Notes under the pieces: generated by a model
What the model was told of the DNA's origin: nothing
Seen by the model: only the letters and a program-made list of their open reading frames with translations
Database searches by the model: none
In this document: in pieces, positions 1-6,291 of the stretch
Layout of the letters: the number at the start of each line of letters is the position of its first letter
How positions within the stretch are numbered: position 1 is the stretch's first letter
Made by a program: the position numbers and the translations under genes
Origin: an uncultured Clostridia bacterium
Lineage (GTDB): Bacteria; Bacillota; Clostridia; Christensenellales; Borkfalkiaceae
Direction of reading: 5' to 3'
Length of the DNA: 13,135 nt
Assembly (NCBI GenBank): GCA_947629845.1
Contig: CANRFD010000035.1
Coordinates: 1-13,135 of the forward strand

Positions 1-959
1 GAGATGGTGCGGGCGACCTCCTCCTTGTCGTCGAGGGTGTGGACGTAGATGACGTTGTCCTCCATGATGTCGCCGATGTGGGCGTTTTTATCGGCGAGCA
101 TGAGATCCTTCGCCGTGACGAGCCCGATGAGCTTGCTTTCGGCGTCGGTGACGTAGCAGGTATAGATGGTCTCCTTGTTGATGGCCTGTGCGCGGATGTG
201 GTCGAACGCCGCCTCCACCGTCATGTGCGGCAGAAAGCGCACGAACTCGATGGTCATGATGCTGCCCGCGCTGTCCTTGGGGTACTTGAGAAGTTCGTTG
301 ATGTAGGCGCGCGTCTCGCTGTCGCTCTGGGCGAGCAGCCGCTTTACGACGTTGGCGGGCATCTCCTCCACGAGGTCGACGGTATCGTCGAGGAAGAGTT
401 CGTCCATGACCTGCTTGATCTCGAGGTCGGATAGCTTTTTTAAGAGCTTCTCCTGCGTGTCGCGGTCGATCTCGACGAACACCTCCGCCGCCAGATCTTT
501 GGGCAGGATGCGGAACAGGACGGGCAGGTCCTCCTCCTTGGCGTGCTCAAAGACCTCGGCAAGGTCGATCTCGTTCATCGAGGCGAGCAGCGGCTTCAAT
601 ACGGAAAATTTGCGCTCCTCGAGCAGGGCGACGATCTCCTCCGTCTCCGCAATGCGGCGGGCGACGTTTTCGGGCATCTCCTCGATGATGTCCACCGTGT
701 CGTCGACGGAGACGTCCTCCATGACCTCTTCGAGCTCGTCGTCGTGCAGCCCCTCGACGATGAGCTGCCGCACGGGCGGCTCCAACAGGACGAGCACGTC
801 GGCGAGAAATTCACTCTCCATCTCGCGGGCGAGGGAAACAACGTCCTCGGGTTGGAGCTCGGAGAGCGTGCGAGCCGCCTCCTCGGGGGTCTTTCCCACC
901 GAAGAGGCGGCGTTCTCGTAATCTTTTTCGGCGATCAGCCTTTTCAGTTCTTCATTCAT
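1..959 (-). CDS. mgtE: Magnesium transporter MgtE (N-terminal 319 residues; C-terminus lies beyond the left edge)
   Basis: Mg2+-gated magnesium channel of the inner membrane. What is visible is the cytosolic gating part: the superhelical MgtE N domain followed by the first CBS domain (about residues 232-319, with DSAGSIMTIEFV at 229-240 and GLVTAKDLMLADK at 279-291, typical of this family). The membrane domain is off the window. The N domain appears twice in tandem: residues 71-105 (LHDDELEEVMEDV...DDTVDIIEEMP) match residues 176-210 (LSDLEIKQVMDEL...DDTVDLVEEMP), a 105-residue period, whereas well-studied MgtE proteins carry one copy. The start ATG at 959 is preceded by GGAGGTGG about 5 nt upstream. 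The gene has its own promoter (1119-1147) just past the ade stop, so it need not depend on the upstream genes. Family assignment is secure. Confidence 0.93.
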   Translation of the reverse strand, partial: MNEELKRLIAEKDYENAASSVGKTPEEAARTLSELQPEDVVSLAREMESEFLADVLVLLEPPVRQLIVEGLHDDELEEVMEDVSVDDTVDIIEEMPENVARRIAETEEIVALLEERKFSVLKPLLASMNEIDLAEVFEHAKEEDLPVLFRILPKDLAAEVFVEIDRDTQEKLLKKLSDLEIKQVMDELFLDDTVDLVEEMPANVVKRLLAQSDSETRAYINELLKYPKDSAGSIMTIEFVRFLPHMTVEAAFDHIRAQAINKETIYTCYVTDAESKLIGLVTAKDLMLADKNAHIGDIMEDNVIYVHTLDDKEEVARTI

Positions 960-992
960 ATCTCCACCTCCGCTTCGCGTAATTTCCGGTCG

Positions 993-1066
993 GCGCAAAC
1001 GGAGACAGAGCTATCGCTACACGGCCGCGGCCGCAAAAGCAAATAGCTCTATCCGCACGTTTACGC
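993..1066 (-). promoter_or_regulatory. Structured mgtE leader hairpin
   Basis: The mgtE leader RNA can form a long interrupted hairpin. The outer helix is 9 bp (1058-1066 with 993-1001, one G-U pair). The inner helix is a perfect 8 bp (1043-1050 with 1007-1014, AGAGCTAT/ATAGCTCT). The apical loop is GC-rich and self-complementary (GCGGCCGC). It ends about 25 nt before the mgtE ribosome binding site. I do not recognise the conserved segments of the M-box magnesium riboswitch, so this is reported only as a candidate regulatory structure. Confidence 0.5.
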
Positions 1067-1094
1067 TGCTACTTCGTCCTTTCACGGTCCGCAT
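1017..1094 (-). CDS. Possible short leader ORF in the mgtE 5' UTR (25 codons)
   Basis: A short frame, MRTVKGRSSSV... ending FAFAAAAV, lies wholly within the mgtE leader and ends 57 nt before the mgtE start. The sequence AAGGAGGG abuts its ATG, which is too close for an ideal ribosome binding site. It would suit an in-frame GTG at codon 4 better (about 10 nt spacing, 22 residues). The frame runs through the 5' arms of the leader hairpin, so its translation would melt that structure. Leader peptides controlling Mg2+ transporter genes are known elsewhere (mgtL before mgtA in enteric bacteria), but I see no sequence similarity. It may be a chance frame. Confidence 0.25.
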   Translation of the reverse strand: MRTVKGRSSSVNVRIELFAFAAAAV

Positions 1095-1118
1095 CCCTCC
1101 TTTTTTTCTTTCCCTCTT

Positions 1119-1147
1119 ATTTTACTCTCTGCGCACAAAAATGTCAA
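1119..1147 (-). promoter_or_regulatory. Promoter of mgtE
   Basis: On the minus strand TTGACA (1142-1147) is followed by a 17-nt spacer and TAAAAT (1119-1124). That is a perfect -35, ideal spacing and a five-of-six -10. It begins 5 nt after the ade stop codon. Predicted transcription start is near 1112, giving a leader of about 150 nt. No terminator is visible between ade and this promoter, so ade read-through could also contribute. Confidence 0.8.
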
Positions 1148-1152
1148 CTGTT

Positions 1153-2877
1153 TTACTTCTCTTCGAGCGGAACAAAGGCATATTTTCCGAGAGAGAACAG
1201 TCCCCTGTCCGTCAGTTTCAGCTCGGGAATGACGGCAAGGGACAAAAACGCGAGCGTCATGAAGGGCTCGTAGCACTCCTTCACGCCCATGCCGCGCGCC
1301 CGCGCCCGCAGCTGCGCCGTGCGGGAGGCGACCTCCGCGGCGGGGCGGGAACTCATGAGCCCCGCGATATCGAGCGGGAACACCTCCTCCCCCGCACGGG
1401 AGACGAGCGCCATGCCGCCGCCCGCTTCCGCGAGAAGTTCGGCGACCCGCGCCATCGCCCCGTCGTCGTCGCCGAGGATGACGAGGTTGTGGCTGTCGTG
1501 CGCGACGGAGAGCCCCAGCGCGCCCCCGCGGAAGCCGAAGCCCTTCACGAGCCCCAGCGCGAGATTTCCGCTCGCGAAGTGCCGCTCGATGACGGCGAGC
1601 TTGTTGAGATCGCCCCCCTTTACGGAGAGCTCGCCCTGCGGCGCGGGCACGAACACCTCCCGCGTGTACAGCCCGTTCGGCATGATCTCCATGGTGCGGA
1701 ACCTGCCGCCGTGCCCCTCGATGCGGAAATCGCGCGCGGAGACGGGCTTGATCTTCACCGGGCCGCGGACGGCCTCGGGCAGGTATTTTTCGCCGATATC
1801 GAACAGCGTTTTGCCGTTTTCGGCGACGAGGACGCCGCGTTTGAACACCGCGCGGACGTTGAAATTTTTCATATCGTCCACGAGGACGACGTCCGCAAAA
1901 TAGCGGGGCGCAAGGGCGCCGACGTCGGTCAGGCGGTAGCATTCGGCGACGTTGAGCGTCGCCGTGCAGACGGCATAGCGCGCGTCCGCGCCCGCCGCGA
2001 CGAGGCGGCGAAGGGCGTCGTCGAGGTGCCCGAGCGACGTAAGATCTTCGGCGTTCTTGTCGTCGGTGCACAGCAAAAAGCGGCGAAAGTTGACCCCATC
2101 CATCGCTTTTGCGGCGTCGGCGATGTTGTTCGCCGAGGAACCGCAGCGGATCTGCACATACAGCCCGCGGGCGGCCTTCTCGCGGCACTCCTCGGGCGTA
2201 AGGCTCTCGTGGTCGGTGAGCACCCCCGCCGCGCGGTAGGCGCAGAGGGCCTCTGCCGTCAGCCCGGGGCCGTGCCCGTCGATGGGCTTTCCCCCGTCCG
2301 CCGCCGCCTGCAGCTTGCGCAGAACGTCCTCCTCCCCCGCGAGAACGGCGGGGAAGTTCATCATCTCGCCGAGGCCGAAGAAGAGGCCGCGCCGCAGCTC
2401 CTCCTCCGTCTCCCTGCCGCCGAGCTTCGCCCCGCTCGTCTCAAAGGGCGTGGCGGGCACACAGGAAGGGAGCTGGAGGCAGACGCCGAGGGGGGCAACA
2501 TTTTCGCAGCGGAGGCGGGAGAAGGCCTCGCCGACGTACTCCGCCCCCGCGACGCCGCAGACGTTGACGATCTCGTGCGGGTCGGCGACGATCGTGCCCG
2601 TGCCGTGAAGAACGGAGACGGCGGCAAATTCCTCGGGCGAGAGCATGCTGCTCTCCACATGGATGTGCGCGTCGAGAAAGGACGGCAGCGCGGTCAGCCC
2701 CGTGGCGTCGTACTCGCGCCTGCCGCGGTAGCCGTTGCCGATGGCGACGATCCTGCCGTCCGCCACGGCGATCTCCCCCCGCTCCGTCTCCCCCGTGAAT
2801 ACGTTGAAGATGTTCGCGTTCTTGATGACGAGGTCGCAGACCTCGCGCTTCATGGCACAGTCGATGAGATGTTTCAT
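1153..2877 (-). CDS. ade: Adenine deaminase
   Basis: Hydrolytic deamination of adenine to hypoxanthine and ammonia in the cytoplasm (purine salvage). At 574 residues it has the usual length for bacterial Ade. Amidohydrolase metal ligands are in place: DAHIHVESSMLSP (69-81; H71, H73) and ADPHEI (98-103; H101), followed by typical Ade segments LPSCVPATPFETSGA, DGHGPGLTAEAL, TDHE, and CTDDKNAEDL..LGHLDD. In the usually well-kept R-E-G-S stretch this protein reads IRCGSS, a Glu to Cys change that may be a lineage variant. The start ATG at 2877 has AGGAG 6 nt upstream, and that Shine-Dalgarno overlaps the TAG stop of the ABC gene. The 9-nt gap makes a shared transcript and translational coupling very likely. 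The pairing of a purine-salvage enzyme with an ABC exporter is unusual. Confidence 0.95.
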   Translation of the reverse strand: MKHLIDCAMKREVCDLVIKNANIFNVFTGETERGEIAVADGRIVAIGNGYRGRREYDATGLTALPSFLDAHIHVESSMLSPEEFAAVSVLHGTGTIVADPHEIVNVCGVAGAEYVGEAFSRLRCENVAPLGVCLQLPSCVPATPFETSGAKLGGRETEEELRRGLFFGLGEMMNFPAVLAGEEDVLRKLQAAADGGKPIDGHGPGLTAEALCAYRAAGVLTDHESLTPEECREKAARGLYVQIRCGSSANNIADAAKAMDGVNFRRFLLCTDDKNAEDLTSLGHLDDALRRLVAAGADARYAVCTATLNVAECYRLTDVGALAPRYFADVVLVDDMKNFNVRAVFKRGVLVAENGKTLFDIGEKYLPEAVRGPVKIKPVSARDFRIEGHGGRFRTMEIMPNGLYTREVFVPAPQGELSVKGGDLNKLAVIERHFASGNLALGLVKGFGFRGGALGLSVAHDSHNLVILGDDDGAMARVAELLAEAGGGMALVSRAGEEVFPLDIAGLMSSRPAAEVASRTAQLRARARGMGVKECYEPFMTLAFLSLAVIPELKLTDRGLFSLGKYAFVPLEEK

Positions 2878-2886
2878 AGCGTTCTC

Positions 2887-5517
2887 CTATTCTTTGGCGC
2901 GGATGATCTCGCGCGGTTTGATGCGCCGCAAAAGCAGCAGGGGCGCGACGGAGCAGAGCGCGGTGAGCGCGAACACGACGCCCGAATCTGCGAGCACGAC
3001 CACCCACGAGTAGCTGACAAAGCGGATGCTGTGCATGGCGATGTTCTTGGTGATCGTGGCGAACCCGTCCGCGAGCACGGCGTTCCCGAGGCCGGCGCCC
3101 AAATACAGCCCCAGCCCGGAGACGAGGCAGACGATGGCGCACACCAGCAGCATCTGCAGAACAAACAGCTGCACGAGGTTGTGCGTTCTGCCCCCCATCG
3201 CCCGCACGACGCCGATCTCGTAGATGCACTTCTTTATGCTGCCCACCGCAAACCCCGCGAGGGTGAGCGCCATGAGCGCGTACATCACCCAGATGATGAT
3301 GTCGAAAAATTCCACAAAGACGAGGACGGCACGCGAGACGGTGTACATCGCCGAGACGAGGGGCGACTGCATGGCATAGCCGAGCCCAACGCCCGTCTCA
3401 TACGCCGCCATCGCCCCCTCCACGTCGTCAAAGTACAGCGCGTAGGCATAGACGGCGTGGGGCAAAATGGTTTGGAATACCGCGGGCGAGACGTAGAAGG
3501 AATGCCCGTCCGCATTGGGGCGGTACGTCCGCTTGACGGTGAACTCCCCCTCGAAGTAGCAATCGTCCGCATGGAGCTCGTAGAGCTTCAGTCCGAGCTT
3601 CTTACCGACGGGCAAGACGCTCCAATCGACGTCCTCTTCCTCCGTCTGTCCCAAAATGTCGCGGCAGATGTTCTCGTTGACCGCGATCTCGTCATCCTTC
3701 AGCTTGCTGTCGGCATAGATGTATTTGCTGCCGAGCACGCCGAGCTTCCCGTCGATCGTGACCTCTGCCGACCCGTAGTAGGAAAAGGTGCGCCCCGCGT
3801 CGGCGTCGTATGCCGCCATGAAGTCGGGGTTGAAGGTGTAGCCGAGGTTCAGGCTCGCGTTGAGTTCCTCGTAGAACCGCATGGAGAGCTCCTCTTCCGC
3901 GTCCACGATCTTCTGCCCGTTCTTCCACGCCTCGATGAGCGGCGCATACCGCTCCGCGTAGCCCGTCCCGATGACGGCGGCGATGCGGAAACGGCTGCTG
4001 TATATCTTTCCGTTCGTGAGCTTTTGGTAGCGGTCGGCGCCCGCCGCGAGCTCCGCGGGAGCCATGCGCAGCGAATCGCTGTATACGAGAATGCTGTCGG
4101 CAAAATAGTCGGTGACGATGACGCCGTCCCCCTCCTCGGGAAGTTTGCCCGAGAGCACGTCGAGCTCGCCGTCCTTGCCGTAGAGCCCGGCAAGATATTC
4201 CTTCGTCACCTGCAGCACGCCCAGCCCGGTGTGGCAATAGAATTGGTTGTAATTCAGCCCTTCGGGAGGCGGTTTATACCCCTGCACCTCCCAGCGCGCG
4301 TTGGCGCCGGAGTGCGTGATCATGGAGACGCCGTACAGCGGAAAGATGTTGCCCTCGTACCCCGCCGCGCGGAAGGCGGCAACGTCCTCCTCCGTCACGC
4401 GGAGAAGGCGGGTCGTATCCACCGTGTTCGTGGGATCGTCCTCGGCGATGTACCCCTTGCGCATGGCGAACACGGGGCTGCTGTTCTCCTGCAGAATGCG
4501 CGCGGTCTCGGCGTCGGCGTCGAAGCGTGTGAAGAATTGGCTGACGCCGAGCACGATGAACATGAACACGATGCACAGCGCCGAGAGCGCCATCGAAACG
4601 AGGCGCTTCTTGGTGAACATGCGGAAGAGGGTGCGCGCCCCGCCCTTGCCGATGCGGCTGCGGGGGAAGACCGCCCTTTCCCCGTCCGCAGCGGGCTGGA
4701 CGGTGGGCAGAAAGCGCGTGTCGACCTGTTTGAGTTCGCCCCCTCCCGCGAGGCGGCGGTTGACCTCGGCAAGCTCCTCCTCGGAAAAGTCGTGCCCGCG
4801 CTGAAATACGATCTCCCGCTCGCCGAAGCACAGCTCCTCCGCCTTCTCGTCCCGCGTGCGGTCGCTCACGATGCGGCCGTCGGAGAGTTCGATGATACGG
4901 TCGGCAAATTCGTCGGCGTCGGCACGGCAATGGGAGACGATGAGCACGAGCCGCCGTTTGGAAATTTCTTTGAGAAGCAGCAGAATGTTGCGGGCGGAGG
5001 CGGCGTCGAGATTGCCCGTGGGCTCGTCCGCGAGAATGTACTTGGCGTCCTTCACGAGCGCCCGCGCAATGGCAACGCGCTGCCGCTGGCCGCCCGAGAG
5101 CTCCTGCGGGTAGCTGTCCGCCTTCTCCCCGAGCTCCACAAGGGAGATCGCCTCGTCCACGCGGGCGTCGTCCCGCTTGTTGGCGAGCTGCAGGGAGAGC
5201 GCAACGTTCTCCTTCACCGTGAGCCCGTCGAGCAGACAGTAGTCCTGAAAGATGAGCCCCATCGCATTGCAGCGGAAACTGTCGTATTCCCGCACCGAAA
5301 ACGCGGACATGGGGTTGCCGTCCACAACGATCTCGCCCGAGGTGAAGCGGTCGCCGCCGCTGATGACGTTGAGCAACGTCGACTTGCCGCAGCCGCTCTT
5401 CCCCACAACAAAGACCATGCCCCTGTCGGGCAGACAGAAGTTCAATCCGCGCAGAGCGACCGTCTCTTGGTGATGTTTGCCGCGATAAATTTTTGTCAGG
5501 TCGCGAATTTCTATCAT
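2887..5517 (-). CDS. ABC transporter, ATPase fused to FtsX/MacB-type permease
   Basis: A single 876-residue chain joining an ATP-binding domain to a four-helix permease; likely exports, or extracts from the membrane, a peptide or amphiphile. ATPase: Walker A GKSGCGKST (39-47), Q-loop Q91, signature LSGGQ (140-144), Walker B ILADEP (161-166), GNLD (168-171), H-loop SH (195-196). A linker to about 300 precedes TM1 (about 306-326), then an extracytoplasmic domain of roughly 400 residues, then three helices (about 729-760, 783-808, 840-863) with GSIKKCIYEIGVVRAMGG between the first two, typical of FtsX permeases. I chose the ATG at 5517 because MIEIRDLTKIY is the standard N-terminus of such ATPases; an upstream in-frame GTG (5577) would put 20 residues across a terminator. 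No Shine-Dalgarno precedes 5517, unlike most neighbours. It heads the operon with ade, and its promoter overlaps that of the XRE gene. Substrate unknown. Confidence 0.93.
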   Translation of the reverse strand: MIEIRDLTKIYRGKHHQETVALRGLNFCLPDRGMVFVVGKSGCGKSTLLNVISGGDRFTSGEIVVDGNPMSAFSVREYDSFRCNAMGLIFQDYCLLDGLTVKENVALSLQLANKRDDARVDEAISLVELGEKADSYPQELSGGQRQRVAIARALVKDAKYILADEPTGNLDAASARNILLLLKEISKRRLVLIVSHCRADADEFADRIIELSDGRIVSDRTRDEKAEELCFGEREIVFQRGHDFSEEELAEVNRRLAGGGELKQVDTRFLPTVQPAADGERAVFPRSRIGKGGARTLFRMFTKKRLVSMALSALCIVFMFIVLGVSQFFTRFDADAETARILQENSSPVFAMRKGYIAEDDPTNTVDTTRLLRVTEEDVAAFRAAGYEGNIFPLYGVSMITHSGANARWEVQGYKPPPEGLNYNQFYCHTGLGVLQVTKEYLAGLYGKDGELDVLSGKLPEEGDGVIVTDYFADSILVYSDSLRMAPAELAAGADRYQKLTNGKIYSSRFRIAAVIGTGYAERYAPLIEAWKNGQKIVDAEEELSMRFYEELNASLNLGYTFNPDFMAAYDADAGRTFSYYGSAEVTIDGKLGVLGSKYIYADSKLKDDEIAVNENICRDILGQTEEEDVDWSVLPVGKKLGLKLYELHADDCYFEGEFTVKRTYRPNADGHSFYVSPAVFQTILPHAVYAYALYFDDVEGAMAAYETGVGLGYAMQSPLVSAMYTVSRAVLVFVEFFDIIIWVMYALMALTLAGFAVGSIKKCIYEIGVVRAMGGRTHNLVQLFVLQMLLVCAIVCLVSGLGLYLGAGLGNAVLADGFATITKNIAMHSIRFVSYSWVVVLADSGVVFALTALCSVAPLLLLRRIKPREIIRAKE

Positions 5518-5527
5518 ATTCGTATCT

Positions 5528-5536
5528 ATTATAACA
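5528..5536 (-). promoter_or_regulatory. Candidate extended -10 promoter directly upstream of the ABC gene
   Basis: TGTTATAAT on the minus strand is a perfect extended -10 (TGn plus TATAAT). It starts within the T-tract of the upstream terminator and ends 10 nt before the ABC start codon. Transcription from it would begin 2-4 nt before the ATG, giving an essentially leaderless mRNA, which would fit the missing Shine-Dalgarno. The -35 region is poor (TTGCAT). An AT-rich terminator tail can mimic a -10, so this is plausible, not certain. Confidence 0.45.
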
Positions 5537-5565
5537 AAAAGCCGCCCGCAATGCAAGCGGGCGGC
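5536..5565 (-). terminator. Intrinsic terminator in the ABC gene leader
   Basis: A perfect 9-bp GC stem (5557-5565 with 5541-5549) and a 7-nt loop are followed on the minus strand by TTTTTGTT. It lies 18 nt upstream of the ABC start and downstream of the main ABC promoter, so unconditional termination would silence the gene from that promoter. It closely resembles the terminator after the CadA-like gene at 7102-7126, which supports real terminator activity. Confidence 0.75.
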
Positions 5566-5633
5566 CGCGAAAATCACAAAACTCTTAAAGATAGAGATAG
5601 GTCACATCGGGGTAAAATTCCTTCATAAAAAAG

Positions 5634-5662
5634 TTGACGAAACGCCTTCATCGGCGTATCAT
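5634..5662 (+). promoter_or_regulatory. Promoter of the XRE regulator gene
   Basis: TTGACG (5634-5639), a 17-nt spacer and TATCAT (5657-5662) point rightward. Predicted start is near 5669, inside operator O1, leaving a leader of about 42 nt. The operator position predicts autorepression. Confidence 0.75.
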
Positions 5663-5665
5663 TGT

Positions 5666-5678
5666 TACCAAATTGGTA
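5666..5678. promoter_or_regulatory. Operator O1 (TACCA-N3-TGGTA)
   Basis: TACCAAATTGGTA is a 13-bp inverted repeat at the predicted start of the XRE transcript and just downstream of the ABC transcript start. Its centre is 30 bp (about three helical turns) from the centre of O2, so two bound dimers would sit on the same face of the DNA. The likely ligand is the adjacent XRE protein. Confidence 0.75.
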
Positions 5679-5688
5679 GTTTTGTCCT

Positions 5689-5717
5689 ATTTTACTACCA
5701 AAATGGTAATATGTCAA
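5689..5717 (-). promoter_or_regulatory. Main promoter of the ABC-ade operon
   Basis: On the minus strand TTGACA (5712-5717), a 17-nt spacer and TAAAAT (5689-5694). The -35 is encoded within codons 1-3 of the XRE gene and the spacer holds operator O2. Predicted start is near 5682, giving a 165-nt leader that contains the terminator at 5536-5565. It is oriented head-on to the XRE promoter and overlaps its footprint. Confidence 0.75.
5696..5708. promoter_or_regulatory. Operator O2 (TACCA-N3-TGGTA)
   Basis: TACCAAAATGGTA is a second copy of the same half-site pair. It lies entirely between the -35 and -10 of the ABC promoter, where a bound repressor would exclude polymerase, and ends 3 nt before the XRE start codon. 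Confidence 0.75.
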
Positions 5718-5959
5718 GCGAAATGAGAAATTATCAAGGGATCGGCGGAAAAAAAATCATCTTGGGGGAACGGCTGCAGGAGCTGCGGGATGAAAAGGGC
5801 TGGTCGCAGCGGCAGTGTGCGGAGATGCTCGGCCTGAACAGCGTGACCTATCTGCACTACGAAAAAGAACAGCGGCAGCCGCCCCTGCAATTTCTTGCGG
5901 ATGCAGCCGCGCTGTTCGGCGTGACGGTGGATTATTTACTCGGCTTGGAGGACATCTGA
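5711..5959 (+). CDS. Small XRE-family (Cro/CI-type) transcriptional repressor
   Basis: An 82-residue DNA-binding protein that is a single HTH_3 domain (about residues 18-78) after a short N-terminal tail: LGERLQELRDEKGWSQRQCA, then EMLGLNSVTYLHYEKEQRQP and FGVTVDYLLGLEDI. No sensor domain is present, so any signal must act on the HTH domain itself or through another protein. Transcribed away from the ABC-ade operon, with two matching operators in the shared region, it very probably represses both itself and the operon. The start at 5711 has no clear Shine-Dalgarno. The next Met (codon 5) and a TTG near codon 18, closer to the usual family N-terminus, are alternatives. The gene ends in its own terminator, so it is monocistronic. 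Confidence 0.9.
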   Translation: MSSEMRNYQGIGGKKIILGERLQELRDEKGWSQRQCAEMLGLNSVTYLHYEKEQRQPPLQFLADAAALFGVTVDYLLGLEDI

Positions 5960-5971
5960 TCCTCCTTTTTT
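5947..5971 (+). terminator. Terminator of the XRE gene, containing its stop codon
   Basis: GGAGGA (5947-5952) pairs with TCCTCC (5960-5965) and is followed by TTTTTT. The TGA stop codon (5957-5959) lies in the 7-nt loop, so the last codons and the terminator are the same bases. Confidence 0.8.
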
Positions 5972-6016
5972 ATTGCCCCCCGCAACTTCGCGTTCCCATT
6001 TGTAGATAACAACATC

Positions 6017-6035
6017 GGCGGAGAAATATTCCGCC
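6017..6035. repeat. Hairpin abutting repeat copy A
   Basis: GGCGGA pairs with TCCGCC around a GAAATAT loop, directly before the left end of repeat A. A similar hairpin (GGCGGG, loop AAATAAC, CCCGCC) precedes the lone repeat end at 6679, and a weaker one (GCGG/CCGC) precedes copy B, so this hairpin seems to travel with the repeat. Confidence 0.5.
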
Positions 6036-6151
6036 CGCTATATAATTACGTCACCCTGAGCCGCCGCTGTCCTTGCGGCGTGTCGAAGGGTGTCCGCATT
6101 ATAATAAGGTCATGTTTCGACTACGCTCAACATGACGTATTTTTGTGGCGG
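6035..6151 (-). repeat. Palindromic two-hairpin repeat, copy A
   Basis: A 117-bp element. Its 19-bp ends (6035-6053 and 6133-6151) are inverted repeats matching at 15 of 19 positions. Inside are two hairpins, CACCCT/AGGGTG and GTCATGTT/AACATGAC, joined by a core containing GCATTATAATAAGG. The 88 bp at 6041-6128 match 12855-12942 with four differences. It is assigned to the minus strand relative to copy C, whose core is in the opposite orientation. Confidence 0.8.
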
Positions 6152-6176
6152 ATGGGTGACAAGTGCGTACCCCCAC

Positions 6177-6201
6177 CCCTACCCCTTACGCAGGGGGAGG
6201 G
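6177..6201. repeat. GC-rich inverted repeat
   Basis: CCCTACCCCT is mirrored by AGGGGGAGGG around the short TACGC centre. It has no T-tract and no adjacent gene end, so it is a structural repeat and not an obvious terminator. Confidence 0.4.
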
Positions 6202-6268
6202 CAAGACCATGGAGCGCGCGACAAGATATCCAGACTCGCCGTATAATTACATCTCCCCCATCCCGCGC

Positions 6269-6291
6269 CCGTCTCCTCGATGAGAAGACGG
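6269..6291 (-). other. Ten-base-pair hairpin downstream of the antitoxin gene
   Basis: On the minus strand CCGTCTTCTC and GAGGAGACGG form a 10-bp stem (one G-U pair) with a 3-nt loop, 34 nt past the antitoxin stop codon. There is no T-tract, so it could protect the 3' end or be a weak terminator. It may also be a repeat fragment. Confidence 0.35.

Noticed and set aside
39..1046. Plus-strand frames opposite mgtE
   Set aside because: They mirror the acidic codons of MgtE and show no family pattern.
960..1116. M-box magnesium riboswitch before mgtE
   Set aside because: A leader of suitable length exists, but I could not find the conserved M-box segments; a covariance search would settle it.
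5515..5577. A start for the ABC gene at GTG 5577, 20 codons upstream
   Set aside because: The added residues are encoded by the terminator hairpin and a -10-like sequence, and the family N-terminus begins at MIEIRDL.
1141..5628. A very long open frame of 1495 codons on the plus strand opposite ade and the ABC gene
   Set aside because: Its translation is low-complexity, rich in Arg, Ala, His, Glu and Val, has no domain pattern, and is the antisense mirror of two well-conserved genes in high-GC sequence.
5573..5635. Second short frame in the ABC leader starting MKEFYPDVTYLYL
   Set aside because: It is only 13 codons long with no ribosome binding site, and is indistinguishable from chance.
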